Source of the DNA: Emcibacter sp.
GTDB lineage: Bacteria; Pseudomonadota; Alphaproteobacteria; Sphingomonadales; Emcibacteraceae
Direction: 5' to 3'
Assembly (NCBI RefSeq): GCF_963675455.1
Contig: NZ_OY776217.1
Location: 1,032,001-1,096,000 of the forward strand
DNA length: 64,000 bases
Shown: one piece after another, positions 8,624 through 17,750 of the stretch
Layout: each line of letters starts with the position of its first letter
Numbering within the stretch: the stretch's first letter is position 1
Program-made: the position numbers and the translations under genes
Notes under the pieces: model-generated
The model's input: the letters and a program-made list of their open reading frames with translations, nothing else
Databases searched by the model: none
What the model was told of the DNA's origin: nothing

Positions 8624-9385
8624 TCAGGTCTTTTGTAAATAGCAATGATTAACAAAACGATTCATTTTGATACAGTTCTGTGGACTGATCGAGCAATGCG
8701 AGCAGCATAAATGCTCCAGATGTTTGCTGTCATTGATACTTATCTGGCCATTATTTGCGCTGACCCCGTATTCTTCCAGCGCCTTGAGACTTCGTGAAAA
8801 AGTTTCCGGTTTCATGCCCAGTCGCGAGGCGAGAAGTTGCTTGTCCATCGGAAGGTTCAGCGTATTTTTTTCACTATTATGATGTGACAGCCCATTTGTA
8901 TTGAAAAAGAGCTGCTGGAGATAACAGGCCACCCTTTGTTTGGCATCCATAACTGTCAGATGTTCGTTTTCCAGTTGCAACCTCTGGACGGAATGTGACA
9001 GGCTCTGCAGCAAGGCTAATGAAAAATCGGGACTTTTCTTAACGATTTTTTTCAGGGTGTTCATGGGTATTTCCACCACGGAAGACCTCTCGATTGCCCC
9101 CGCGTTTGAGGGATAACCGAACTTGTCCGTAACAAATACATCCCCAAAGAAGTCCCCCGGCCCCATCAGGGCAATAACCGTTTCATCCCCGTCGAATGTA
9201 TTGTGGAATAATTTGACCCAGCCGTCTATGACGATAAAAAAACGGTCTATCGGGTCGTGCTGTAAAAAAAGATTTGATTTCTTCGGGTAATGCCTGATTG
9301 TCGCCAGTTCGGCAATTTCCGCGAGCTCTTCTTCAGCCAGATTTGCAAAAATCTCGCTTGTCCTGAGGAATGGAATAATTTTCAT
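8624..9385 (-). CDS. Crp/Fnr-family transcriptional regulator
   Basis: A 253-residue regulator. An N-terminal cyclic-nucleotide-type beta-roll spans about 10-120 (RHYPKKSNLFLQHDP, MGPGDFFGD), followed by a long dimerisation helix and a Crp-type winged helix at about 155-225 (DKQLLASRLGMKPETFSRSLKALEE). The N-terminal Cys set of FNR is absent, so it is not a classical Fe-S FNR; the layout resembles DNR-like members. Unusually, the C-terminal tail carries a Cys cluster (CCSHC...C). I chose the ATG at 9385 because AGGGGGC lies 7 bases upstream; the GTG at 9406 has no such site. The effector is unknown. Confidence 0.85.
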   Translation of the reverse strand: MKIIPFLRTSEIFANLAEEELAEIAELATIRHYPKKSNLFLQHDPIDRFFIVIDGWVKLFHNTFDGDETVIALMGPGDFFGDVFVTDKFGYPSNAGAIERSSVVEIPMNTLKKIVKKSPDFSLALLQSLSHSVQRLQLENEHLTVMDAKQRVACYLQQLFFNTNGLSHHNSEKNTLNLPMDKQLLASRLGMKPETFSRSLKALEEYGVSANNGQISINDSKHLEHLCCSHCSISPQNCIKMNRFVNHCYLQKT

Positions 9386-9701
9386 ATGGCGGCCCCCTGT
9401 ATTCACTAGTATGGATCAATACTTTCAAGATGAAACGCTGGCACTTTCTTTGATACAATATTACTCCAACTACATACTGTAGGTGTGAAATGATATATTA
9501 CATAGTGCTGACAAATGTTTTTTGCAGGAGTAAAAAAAGAAATTTATAACCAACTGATATATTATCAGAATCTCTATTTTATTCTGGAGCCTATTGTATA
9601 AAAAGTAAAATCACATAGCAAAAAGCAATATGGCGCTGCTCAAGTGAAGCGAGTCTCTTTATTTTTTCAGGAAGTGGGGAGGATGGCAATAATCGGAAGC
9701 T
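9386..9701. promoter_or_regulatory. AT-rich upstream region of the Crp/Fnr gene
   Basis: About 316 AT-rich bases that should hold the Crp/Fnr promoter. TTGATACAATATTA near 9449 is only a half match to an FNR-type site. I see no other structure. Confidence 0.35.
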
Positions 9702-10564
9702 TTAGCTATTCCGGAGTGACAGCATGTTGCCCAGTTCCCGGGCAAAGCCGAGAGAAATTTTGAGATAGGAATGTATGTCAGACAAAATCTTCCTGAGGGG
9801 ATGGGACGTCGTATATTCCAAATTCAGGATCTTGATCCTTGCCCTGTGAAGCGCCCGGAACGAGGCGTAAAAATAAAGGAGTTCCTGTTGCGGCCTGTCC
9901 CCGCTCGCCAGAAAATAGACCGACAGGATTTTACGGGCTGCTTCACGCTGTCCCAGCCGTTCACATTCCATGGCCAGGAAGGCAATTTCGTCTGCCGGAT
10001 CTTGCCGCCTGAGATCCTGGTTGAACTCCAGGCAGTCAATGATGACCGGTTTGGAGGTCAGGAAGATGTGTTGCGGCCGCAGATCCCCATGGCCGTCCAC
10101 AATATGCTTTTTTCCACTCGCTCGGCGAGCTGACCGCACAGGGTTTCGCTTGCCAATGCTGTCTCAAGCACGGTGGTCAGTTCGAGGGCAAGATGGGCCA
10201 TGAACCGGGGGCGGGCATATGAAAAGGTATCCCGGGATTGCCGGACTTTTGTACTGAAAAGCTGGATATACTCATCGGGGGCAATATCGGTTTTTGCAGC
10301 TTCAGAAAAGAAGCGATTGAGCCGTATTTCTTCCATGCAGTAATATTGCCGTTTCCTGACAGTGCTGAAGTCCAGCCCTTCGAAACAAACCTCTTTTTTC
10401 ATTTTCCAGGCATACCTGTCGGTGAGGAAAACCCATGACATATGGGTCTCCAGTGTCTTAACCATACCTGTGGTTTCAGGGTAGGAGGCGCGTCTGGAGA
10501 GATAGGCGACTTTTTCCTGTTCGGTAATCTGGTCGAGATATGGTTTTTCCTGTTGCAACCTCAT
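9702..10564 (-). pseudogene. COG2187-type phosphotransferase-like gene, split by a -1 frameshift
   Basis: Two overlapping frames encode consecutive parts of one kinase-like protein. The 5' part (10058-10564) starts MRLQQEK and carries ETHMSWVFLTDRYAWKMKK and LDFSTVRKRQYYC, characteristic of COG2187 aminoglycoside-phosphotransferase-like proteins. The 3' part (9702 to about 10112) carries the catalytic loop VDGHGDLRPQHIF and the metal-binding IDCLEFN. They join at a run of six A on the coding strand (plus-strand T run 10108-10113); one extra A would restore a single frame of about 285 residues. The segment between the two halves is also shorter than usual and the AAA-type kinase domain often fused to this family is absent. 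It may be a pseudogene, a sequencing error, or slippage on the A run. Confidence 0.7.
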
Positions 10565-11073
10565 CCCAGTGAGCCTCCTTCATACTCATATCGTTTTTAT
10601 TCTAGGTGAGCCCTTTTTGATGTTTCTTGATGTCCGTCAAGCGTCATGCAGGAAGTGTCGAAATCGGGCTGATTATTGTTGCGGGAGAAGAAAAACGGAA
10701 GATTCTGTGAGGGACCTTCCAGTTCAGGGGTTCAAAGAGTTAGCAAATTTTATAATACATGCAGGTTGTCGACGACCTCGGTGACACCGGGGGCAGGCCA
10801 TACGGCGTGACAACTGGCCACGGCGCGCGGCCTATCCTCCCGCGTGGCCGGCAGAGTTATGCCCCTCCGAAGCCAACCCGGACCGCAGGAGGCAATGCGA
10901 CAGGCCAATAGGAGAGTCTGGTAAACTGCCGGGTTTTCATGGATTTAGATCGCGGGGGCAACAAATTAATTTGCCAATCCCGTAGATCAGGAATAAATTC
11001 GCGGGGATCGGGGTGGCGCATTGGCCCCGGGTTTCATTAAGGCCATAAGAAAATAGTTATAAGGTGTTATCGA
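10565..11073. promoter_or_regulatory. Long leader upstream of the NhaC-type gene with potential RNA structure
   Basis: About 509 bases. The stretch 10760-10960 is GC-rich and contains several complementary arms: GGCCACG (10816-10822) with CGTGGCC (10843-10849), and TGCC..TCC (10860-10868) with GGAGGCA (10888-10894). A near-palindrome GGTTGTCGACGACC lies just upstream. Closer to the gene is a perfect palindrome CAAATTAATTTG (10962-10973). I could not match it to a riboswitch class that I know. The pattern would suit a structured 5' leader. Confidence 0.4.
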
Positions 11074-12426
11074 ATGGAATACCCGACGTTACTGGTCTAT
11101 TTACCAACATTTATAGTTCTTGCTCTTGCCCTCTGGAGCCATCGCGCCATTGAATCGATATTGGCCGGTGTCGTGGTCGGTGCAATTATCGTGAACCCTG
11201 GCAACCCGCTCTCCATTATCAGTGAAGGCTCATTGAAAGTGATGATGGATGATACCGTTGCCTGGGTTATCCTGGTTTGTACCTGCATGGGCAGCCTGAT
11301 TGCGCTGTTGATAAGTACCGGTGTCGCAGAAGCTTTCACGCAGTCGTCCATCCGCTATATCAAAAGTAAAAAAGGGGCGCTTTATGTCACCTGGATATTG
11401 GGCATCTTTTTGTTTGTGGATGATTACCTGAATTCCCTGGCGGCGGGGGCCGCGATGCGTCAAATCACGGACAAATATAAAACGTCCCGGGAAATGCTGG
11501 CTTATATCGTGGATTCAACGGCAGCACCGGTCAGTGTCCTGATACCGATTTCGACCTGGGGGGTGTTTTTTGCGGCGCTGCTCGAAGAAAACGGACTGGC
11601 CGCCGAAGGACAGGGCATCTGGGTATATATTCAGTCAATACCCTATATGTTTTATGCATGGGCGGCCTTTTTGCTGGTCCCGTTTGTGATCTCCGGGAGG
11701 TTTCCATTAATTGGCGCGATGAAGGCGGCGGAGATGAGGGCGGCATCCGGACAATGTGTGCCGCCGGGCTTCGACAACAGCGCTGAAAGCCGACAATTAA
11801 TGGGAAGAAAAATGGATGGAAAGCCCCGGGCGTGGTTATTCATTCTGCCTTTGCTGATGCTGGCGTCTTCAACAATGTATTTCGATCTGGATTTCCTGAG
11901 GGGAGTATATTTTACCCTGGCTGTTACAATTGCACTGATGGTGTTCAAGAAGGTCCTCAGTTTGCCCGAGGCCATCAATGTATGTATCGAAGGTTTTAAA
12001 ATGATGATTGAGCCTTTGACCGTCCTGATCTGTGCGTTTTTGTTAAAGGAAATCAATGATCAATTGGGACTGGCTCAACAGGCGATCGAATCCCTCCGCC
12101 CTTTTGTGACGGCTGAATATTTGCCGGTGCTGATTTTCATCGTCATGGCCGCGGTATCATTTGCCACCGGTTCGAACTGGGGTGTGTTTGTGATTATCCT
12201 GCCGATTGTTGTCTCCCTCGGTCATGGTTTAGACGCCAATATGACGATCGTGATCGGGGCAACCTTGTCAGCCTCCACATTCGGCAGTCATGCGTGTTTC
12301 TATTCCGACGCGACAGTTCTCACTGCGCAGGCAAGCGGCTGTACGCCTTTTCAGCACGCCTACTCCCAGCTACCCTATGCGCTTGTTGCGGCGACATTCG
12401 CCATTATCGGATATCTGATCATCTAA
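11074..12426 (+). CDS. NhaC-family Na+/H+ antiporter-like transporter
   Basis: A 450-residue inner-membrane protein with about 11-12 hydrophobic helices. Family signatures are the buried acidic pair in FVDDYLNSLAAG (about residue 115), the PISTWGVFF segment, SFATGSNWGVFVIILPI (about 365-380) and the late HACFYSDATVLTA segment (about 405), the counterpart of HCSPISDT in NhaC. The family exchanges Na+ for H+ or carries organic ions such as malate/lactate. AAGGTG precedes the ATG by 7 bases. The gene stands alone after a long leader, so regulation through that leader is possible. Substrate is not predictable from the sequence. Confidence 0.85.
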   Translation: MEYPTLLVYLPTFIVLALALWSHRAIESILAGVVVGAIIVNPGNPLSIISEGSLKVMMDDTVAWVILVCTCMGSLIALLISTGVAEAFTQSSIRYIKSKKGALYVTWILGIFLFVDDYLNSLAAGAAMRQITDKYKTSREMLAYIVDSTAAPVSVLIPISTWGVFFAALLEENGLAAEGQGIWVYIQSIPYMFYAWAAFLLVPFVISGRFPLIGAMKAAEMRAASGQCVPPGFDNSAESRQLMGRKMDGKPRAWLFILPLLMLASSTMYFDLDFLRGVYFTLAVTIALMVFKKVLSLPEAINVCIEGFKMMIEPLTVLICAFLLKEINDQLGLAQQAIESLRPFVTAEYLPVLIFIVMAAVSFATGSNWGVFVIILPIVVSLGHGLDANMTIVIGATLSASTFGSHACFYSDATVLTAQASGCTPFQHAYSQLPYALVAATFAIIGYLII

Positions 12427-12457
12427 CCGGATAAGCCCGTCCGGCAGGCAGGTGCCG

Positions 12458-12808
12458 TTACTTCTCTGACCACACGGCCAGCTCGTTGCCGTTGGGGTCT
12501 TTGAAATGGAACCTGCGGCCACCGGGGAAATCATATGTCGCCTGGGTAAGTGTGCCGCCGGCATCAGAGACAGCCTGTTCTGTCTTGGCCAGATCCGATG
12601 AATAAAGCACAACCAGAACGCCGGGAGTGGTGATCCCGGCGGTTCCGGCGCCGTTGAAACCACCGTCAATGCCGGCGCCTTCGAAGCTCAGATAATCGTC
12701 GCCCCACCTGGTGAATGTCCAGCCGAACGCACGGCTGTAAAAGTCGATTGTGGCATCGCTGTTTTTCAGGGGAAACTCAATATAATTGATGCTGTTGTTT
12801 GCAGGCAT
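12458..12808 (-). CDS. VOC-superfamily (glyoxalase/bleomycin-resistance-like) protein
   Basis: A 116-residue cytosolic protein with the paired beta-alpha-beta-beta-beta modules of the vicinal-oxygen-chelate fold: FPLKNSDATIDFYSRAFGWTF in the first half and KTEQAVSDAGG with FHFKDPNGNELAVW in the second. The late Glu in GNELAVW is a usual metal-ligand position, but the early His ligand is not evident, so catalysis is uncertain; the family contains many small-molecule binders and isomerases of unknown substrate. AAGGAAGG lies 8 bases before the ATG. It ends 32 bases from the NhaC-type gene, tail to tail. Confidence 0.8.
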   Translation of the reverse strand: MPANNSINYIEFPLKNSDATIDFYSRAFGWTFTRWGDDYLSFEGAGIDGGFNGAGTAGITTPGVLVVLYSSDLAKTEQAVSDAGGTLTQATYDFPGGRRFHFKDPNGNELAVWSEK

Positions 12809-12976
12809 GGCCCGGCCTTCCTTATGTCAGGTTTTACGCCTCCCCGGCGCGGGAGAACTGTGTTCCATATTACACTGTCTTTGACAAAAAAACATCAGCG
12901 GTAAGAATATTAACTTTTTCTAATCAATGTTATTGTAATATATTGTGATGAATGCCGTCTGCGAGGGCTGAAATTA

Positions 12977-14926
12977 ATGGTGCATGCCGAAATTGACAAG
13001 GCGCTGGAGAGAAAAACCGAAGGAAAGCTGCCTGAAAGGATTCTGGGACGGATCCTGAAGGATGGCCGGCGTCTGCGCCTTCCACTTGCTCTGCTCTTTT
13101 CCTTCTTATTCGCCATGATCGTGTTTATCTGGGTAATGACGGATGTCCGGGGTGCCAAGGAACTTCTGACTGCGGAAACCAGCAAATTCACGAGCGAATT
13201 CCAGCGCGATTTTTCCGACGAGGTGGAAAGCGAGGCAGAGGCCATGGCTATGGCCATCAGGCCGATGCAGGAGATCGAGGCACTGAAAGGGGCCTTTCTG
13301 GCGCGTGATCGGTCCCGTCTGTATCAACTTGCCCGGCCGCTTTTAGAGCAGCTGGAGACCGACTATCAGATTTCCCATCTCTATTTTACCGGCCCTGACA
13401 GAACGAACTTCCTCCGCGTTCACAATCCCGAACAATATGGTGACGTCATTGACCGTTATACAACCCGCCAGGCGGAGCAATCGGGGAAACTGTTCGGCGG
13501 CCTGGAAATTGGCATCAATGGCGCCCTGACCCTGCGGGTGGTTATGCCCTGGAAGGACAATACCGGCCGTCTGATCGGTTATCTTGAAATGGGCAAAGAG
13601 GTGAATAATATTCTGCAGCATCTGACCAGCCGGTCAGGTCTGGTCATGATTGAAGCCTACAATAAATCCTATCTGGACAGGAACAACCTGTCCGCCTGGA
13701 TGGACAAATCCGGCTACGGCGTCCTCTGGGACCGGCTGGAGGACTATGCTGTTATTGACAATTCACCTTTTGCCGGAGAGGAAAAAATTCTCGGGGGCCT
13801 TGCCAGCCCGTCCGGGGAAGCAGACCGGCTTCAGTTTGACGACCGGACCTATGAAGTGACGACGATTTCGTTACGGGATGTCAGGCAACAGGAAGTCGGA
13901 AGGTTGGCCCTGGTCCGTGATATCTCGCCTTCTCTGCGGCAATTCAGGTCGCAACTGCAGAATAATATATTCTTGTCCATTGTTTTGTTTGCGCTGGGTT
14001 TCTATCTGATCAGCAAGGTTCTCAAACTTGTGGAGCAACAGGTCACCACGGCGCTTGATCTGAGGGAGAGAATTGTACGTGAAAGAACCGAGGCGCTGCA
14101 ACAGGCCAACCGGAGCCTCAGGCGGGAAGTGGGCAAACACAAGGAAACCGTAAGACAGTTACAGCATACCAAGGAGCTTGCCGAAAAAGCCAGCCGGACC
14201 AAGTCCGAGTTTCTTGCCAATATGAGTCATGAATTGCGTACGCCGCTCAATGCCATCATCGGGTTTGCCGAATTCCTGCGCAGCGATCCACGGCACAGTC
14301 TGTCCGACGTACAGGATGAACAGGTAGGATATATTCTGACCGGCGGCCATCATCTGAAGCAGTTGATCAATGACATTCTGGATCTGTCACGTATCGAGGC
14401 CGAGAAAGTGGAATTTGACTATGAAGCCGTCGATATATTTGAAATAGTGGATCAGTGTATCCGGCAGCTTAAACCCGTTGCCGGGGAACGGCAAATCGAA
14501 ATCCGCCATGACCTTGATCCGGAAAAAGAGATTCTGATCTGGGTGGACGAACTGCGGTTTCGGCAGGTCGTTTTCAATCTGTTGTCCAACGCGATTAAAT
14601 ATAATCGCGAAAAAGGGTCCGTATTTGTATCGGCAGATTTGACTGCGGAGAAGATGCTGCGCCTGTCAGTGAAAGATACCGGCAAGGGAATCGCGGAAAA
14701 GGATCTGAGTACCCTTTTTGACATGTTCCAGAGGCTGGATAACGGGTCGATGACGTCGACAGAGGGTGCCGGTCTTGGCCTCAGCGTTTCCCGGTTGATT
14801 ACGGAGCAGATGGGCGGGCGGATCGGTGTGGAAAGCGAAGTCGGCAAAGGCAGCATATTCTGGGTGGAATTCTCGCTCGCTGACGGCGTTGAACAACAGG
14901 ATCTCAGGTCAGGAGAACGCGCCTGA
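12977..14926 (+). CDS. Orphan membrane histidine kinase with dCache_3 sensor
   Basis: A 649-residue kinase. A membrane helix at about 36-55 is followed by a large periplasmic double-Cache domain to about 325, recognisable from SHLYFTGPDRTNFLRVHNPEQYGD and GLEIGINGALTLRVVMPW (dCache_3 family), then a second helix (about 330-350), a coiled coil, HisKA with H418 in ANMSHELRTPLNA, and HATPase_c with N box (NLLSNAIKYN), G1 (DTGKGI) and G2 (GAGLGLS). It has no receiver domain, and no response regulator gene lies beside it, so its partner is elsewhere. Cache domains bind small extracellular ligands; which one is unknown. Confidence 0.88.
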   Translation: MVHAEIDKALERKTEGKLPERILGRILKDGRRLRLPLALLFSFLFAMIVFIWVMTDVRGAKELLTAETSKFTSEFQRDFSDEVESEAEAMAMAIRPMQEIEALKGAFLARDRSRLYQLARPLLEQLETDYQISHLYFTGPDRTNFLRVHNPEQYGDVIDRYTTRQAEQSGKLFGGLEIGINGALTLRVVMPWKDNTGRLIGYLEMGKEVNNILQHLTSRSGLVMIEAYNKSYLDRNNLSAWMDKSGYGVLWDRLEDYAVIDNSPFAGEEKILGGLASPSGEADRLQFDDRTYEVTTISLRDVRQQEVGRLALVRDISPSLRQFRSQLQNNIFLSIVLFALGFYLISKVLKLVEQQVTTALDLRERIVRERTEALQQANRSLRREVGKHKETVRQLQHTKELAEKASRTKSEFLANMSHELRTPLNAIIGFAEFLRSDPRHSLSDVQDEQVGYILTGGHHLKQLINDILDLSRIEAEKVEFDYEAVDIFEIVDQCIRQLKPVAGERQIEIRHDLDPEKEILIWVDELRFRQVVFNLLSNAIKYNREKGSVFVSADLTAEKMLRLSVKDTGKGIAEKDLSTLFDMFQRLDNGSMTSTEGAGLGLSVSRLITEQMGGRIGVESEVGKGSIFWVEFSLADGVEQQDLRSGERA

Positions 14927-15072
14927 AGTCCGGGCTTTCTGGATGTTTGCCGGCGCCGTCGAGTAGAAAAGTTCCAAATTATTGCCTGTTTTATCACAGG
15001 GAGAATGATTCCGGCTTGTCAGAGCTTGGTGTCAGCCCCATATTGTCCCCAGATTGATCAGTCAGGAGGCAT

Positions 15073-16167
15073 ATGCCCGTGCACCATAATGAGGATTTTA
15101 TTGACTTGCTCAAGGTGTTGATCCGCCAGCCCAGTGTTGTGGGGGCGGAACATTCCTTTTTCCGGGTTCTGCAGCGCGAACTGGAGGAACGGGGCGCCAG
15201 GGTCAGCTGGTATAACGGCCTGCTGGTGGCGCAGGGCAGTAAACCGAATTCAGCCATGTTCTCCGCCCATATCGACCGGCATGGCCTGATCTGTACCGGC
15301 CCGAATGAGTTCCAGTATGCGGCTTTTGTGGCCGGCAACCGTTCCGATCTTCTGGGTAATTCGGTGTCGGAAAAGCTGATGATGAAAATTGTCGACCGTT
15401 TTCAGGCAACGCCGGTAATGGCCTATGAACCCTGGTCAGGTGCCTATCGTGGTTCCGGCGTAATTAACCGGGCCTATGTCTGTGAATATCGCAACAACCT
15501 GATTTTTGAAGTCGAGGGGCTTGAGCATCTGGTGGCCGGCACCCCGGTGGCGTTTACCGACCGGTTGACGGTTCGCGATGGCCTGCTGAGCGGCCAGCTT
15601 GATAACGTGCTGACGGCGGCGCATCTGGTGCATCTGTTTAGTCTGGGATTCCAGGGAACCGCCTTCTTCACCGCCCAGGAGGAAGCCGGCAGCAGCTGGC
15701 GTTATCTTCTGGAATGGTTTCGGCGTTTCGGCGGGCCAACCAACCGCCTTGTCGTGGTGGATACCAGCCCTTATCCGGACCGGTCCAGCGCCGATGCACA
15801 ATCCGTTGTCCTCCGGCGACGGGACGCCAATGCGGAATTTAATCCCGAAACCATCACCATGCTGGAACAATTCTGCCACTCAAGCGACATACCCTGCAGT
15901 TTCAAGGACAGTTATATAGAAGAACAAAACCGGCTGGCGGCGAAGGAAGGGCGTGAACTTCAGTCACTGGGCAGCACCGAAATGGGCCGGATTATAGCCG
16001 CTTCGGGCGGCTTTGTTCAGGGCGCAACGCTGCAGGTGCCGACGACCGGCTATCATACCATGGAGGAATCCTGCTCCCTGAAGGCGAGCTCTGACTTCAG
16101 CAGGTTGTTAGGGAAAGTAGCCGGACTGGAAGAGGGGAATCTTGAAAAGGGCGGTAACTGGGGCTAG
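15073..16167 (+). CDS. M42-family-like metallopeptidase/deacylase
   Basis: A 364-residue cytosolic protein with the dinuclear zinc signature of the M42/M28/M20 clan: H66 and D68 in SAHIDRHG, bridging D177 in QLDN, catalytic E203 and E204 in TAQEEAG, D230 in VVDTSPYPD, and H328 in TGYHTMEE. All metal ligands and the base are present, so it should be active. M42 members remove N-terminal residues from peptides; some relatives act as deacylases. AGGAGGC precedes the ATG by 5 bases. It ends 62 bases before the luxR gene in the same direction and may be co-transcribed; a role in signal or peptide turnover is speculative. Confidence 0.82.
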   Translation: MPVHHNEDFIDLLKVLIRQPSVVGAEHSFFRVLQRELEERGARVSWYNGLLVAQGSKPNSAMFSAHIDRHGLICTGPNEFQYAAFVAGNRSDLLGNSVSEKLMMKIVDRFQATPVMAYEPWSGAYRGSGVINRAYVCEYRNNLIFEVEGLEHLVAGTPVAFTDRLTVRDGLLSGQLDNVLTAAHLVHLFSLGFQGTAFFTAQEEAGSSWRYLLEWFRRFGGPTNRLVVVDTSPYPDRSSADAQSVVLRRRDANAEFNPETITMLEQFCHSSDIPCSFKDSYIEEQNRLAAKEGRELQSLGSTEMGRIIAASGGFVQGATLQVPTTGYHTMEESCSLKASSDFSRLLGKVAGLEEGNLEKGGNWG

Positions 16168-16229
16168 AATGTCTTCAGTAACAGTCATAACCCGTTGTAG
16201 GGCAATATATTGAGGGTGAAGAAAAGGAA

Positions 16230-16949
16230 ATGCAGGAATTCGAGGTTGTCCAGGATTTTGTCTCTGCATCCGCCAGGGTTTTGTCGGAGGACGAACTCGT
16301 AGAAGCTTTCGACAAGGCCATTCAGAAGCTCGGTTTCACTCATTTTTCCTGCGCTTCCATGATGGACTACAACAATCCGGTTCCGGGATCTATTTTCATC
16401 ACCAAGCTGCCCGAAAGCTGGACGTCCAGGTATCTGGACAAGAACTATCACCAGCAGGACGCTGTGCTTGATGCGGTCCAGAACAGGAACGTTCCGGTGA
16501 TCTGGGAAAATATGCATGTCCGCAACCGTTTCCAGAAAAAGATCCTCAAGGAGGCTTCCGAGTGCGGGCTGAAAAACGGCATTTCGGTGCAGCTTTTTGT
16601 GCCCGGGTTTATTCCCACCACGTTCAGTGTTTCCTCTGAGGAGCAGGATTTCGACCGGGACAGTTATCTCCTTCTGCATCTGTTGTGTGTCTATTTTCAT
16701 GAGGCCGTCCTCAGGGTGCGGGAGGAATCCGGCAGCCCGCAGTTCGAGAAAAAAGAGCTGACCGGCCGGGAAAAGGAATGTCTCTACTGGGCGGCGTCCG
16801 GGAAAAGTGACACGGATATTGCCGATATTCTGAGTATCAGCAAACACACGGTTCATTTCCACATCGAAAATGCCAAGCGCAAATTCAATCTGTCGACCCG
16901 GATACAAACTGTTGTCCGGGCTATTCTGAGCTGCTCCATAACCCCATAG
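16230..16949 (+). CDS. luxR: LuxR-family quorum-sensing regulator
   Basis: A 239-residue regulator with an N-terminal autoinducer-binding domain (about 15-160: FTHFSCASMMDYNNP, WTSRYLDKNYHQQDAVLDAV, PVIWEN) and a C-terminal LuxR HTH (about 172-230: LTGREKECLYWAASGKSDTDIADILSISKHTVHFHI). The WxxxYxxxxYxxxDxV pattern is the ligand pocket signature. Located 163 bases upstream of luxI in the same direction, with a lux box between them, it should sense the AHL made by that synthase and switch on luxI. The Shine-Dalgarno (AAGGA) is unusually close to the ATG. The symbol is the generic family name. Confidence 0.92.
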   Translation: MQEFEVVQDFVSASARVLSEDELVEAFDKAIQKLGFTHFSCASMMDYNNPVPGSIFITKLPESWTSRYLDKNYHQQDAVLDAVQNRNVPVIWENMHVRNRFQKKILKEASECGLKNGISVQLFVPGFIPTTFSVSSEEQDFDRDSYLLLHLLCVYFHEAVLRVREESGSPQFEKKELTGREKECLYWAASGKSDTDIADILSISKHTVHFHIENAKRKFNLSTRIQTVVRAILSCSITP

Positions 16950-17019
16950 GTAGTATTTTTTTCCGACTGCGTAATTCATGGTGGAAAGAAAAATGACCTG
17001 ATTTCCAGTACTGGCAAAA

Positions 17020-17039
17020 ACCTGCCTACCTAGGCAGGT
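17020..17039. promoter_or_regulatory. lux box, perfect 20-bp inverted repeat
   Basis: Half-site ACCTGCCTA, spacer CC, half-site TAGGCAGGT: nine-base arms with no mismatch. The ACCTG...CAGGT frame and 20-bp length match the classical lux box. It lies 73 bases upstream of the luxI ATG, where LuxR-AHL would bind to activate luxI (positive feedback). Confidence 0.85.
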
Positions 17040-17111
17040 CACATCCTCCTGTTTTTTACCCAGACTTGTCGTGCAAGCACATAATCAAGTTTACAACGGC
17101 AGGAGGATAAA

Positions 17112-17750
17112 ATGCATGTTGATATGGTAACGCATGAGAACCGTCATCATTTTTCCAATGATTTGCATCAGATGTTCCGGCAAAGATATGACGTTTTTGA
17201 GGAGCAGATGGGCTGGAAACTCCCGATGGCAGACCATGAAAACAGAATGGAAATCGACCAGTTTGATGACAAGGATGCAGTCTACCTGCTGATCAAGGAT
17301 GACGATGGTAAACTGATTGGCAGTCTGCGGTTGCTGCAGGCAAACAAGGCTCATTTGCTGTCGGAACTGTTTCCCAATCTTGTTGAAGGCGCCGTGCAGC
17401 GTGATCCCGACGTATGGGAATGTTCGCGTTTTTATGTGCTGTCAAATTCCGGCAAGGCCCAGGGCCTGAAGGCCGGCGGCGGCGCAGAACTCAGTGTCGG
17501 CATGATGGAAGCGGCGCTGATGCTGGGCATCAGCAAGATCAATGTGATCGCCAATATGAACACCCTGCCGATGATCCTCAGGTCAGGCTGGGGCACCATG
17601 CCGCTTGGCCTGCCCCAGACGGTCGGCAACGAGCAGGTTATCGCCCTGAGCATCATGGTCAATCCGGTTGGTCTGCAGATTTTACGGCAGCGCCGGAACG
17701 TGCCGGGGTCCATGCTTCGAATTATACAAAAAGAGAAGGAGGTCGCGTAA
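17112..17750 (+). CDS. luxI: Acyl-homoserine-lactone synthase (LuxI family)
   Basis: A 212-residue enzyme that joins S-adenosylmethionine and an acyl-ACP or acyl-CoA into an N-acyl-homoserine lactone. Family-invariant residues are in place: R25, F29, W35 (RYDVFEEQMGW), D49 and D52 (DQFDD), R73 (GSLRLL), E103 and R106 (ECSRFYV). AGGAGG lies 6 bases before the ATG. It is preceded by a lux box, and its stop codon overlaps the start of the next small gene (TAATG), so luxI, the 66-codon gene and phyH should be co-transcribed. The acyl chain cannot be predicted reliably. The symbol is the generic family name. Confidence 0.93.
   Translation: MHVDMVTHENRHHFSNDLHQMFRQRYDVFEEQMGWKLPMADHENRMEIDQFDDKDAVYLLIKDDDGKLIGSLRLLQANKAHLLSELFPNLVEGAVQRDPDVWECSRFYVLSNSGKAQGLKAGGGAELSVGMMEAALMLGISKINVIANMNTLPMILRSGWGTMPLGLPQTVGNEQVIALSIMVNPVGLQILRQRRNVPGSMLRIIQKEKEVA

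Noticed and set aside
10740..10973. Known riboswitch before the NhaC-type gene
   Set aside because: I compared it from memory with cobalamin, TPP, SAM/SAH, lysine, glycine, c-di-AMP and guanidine-I consensus segments and found no match; kept only as a possible structured leader.
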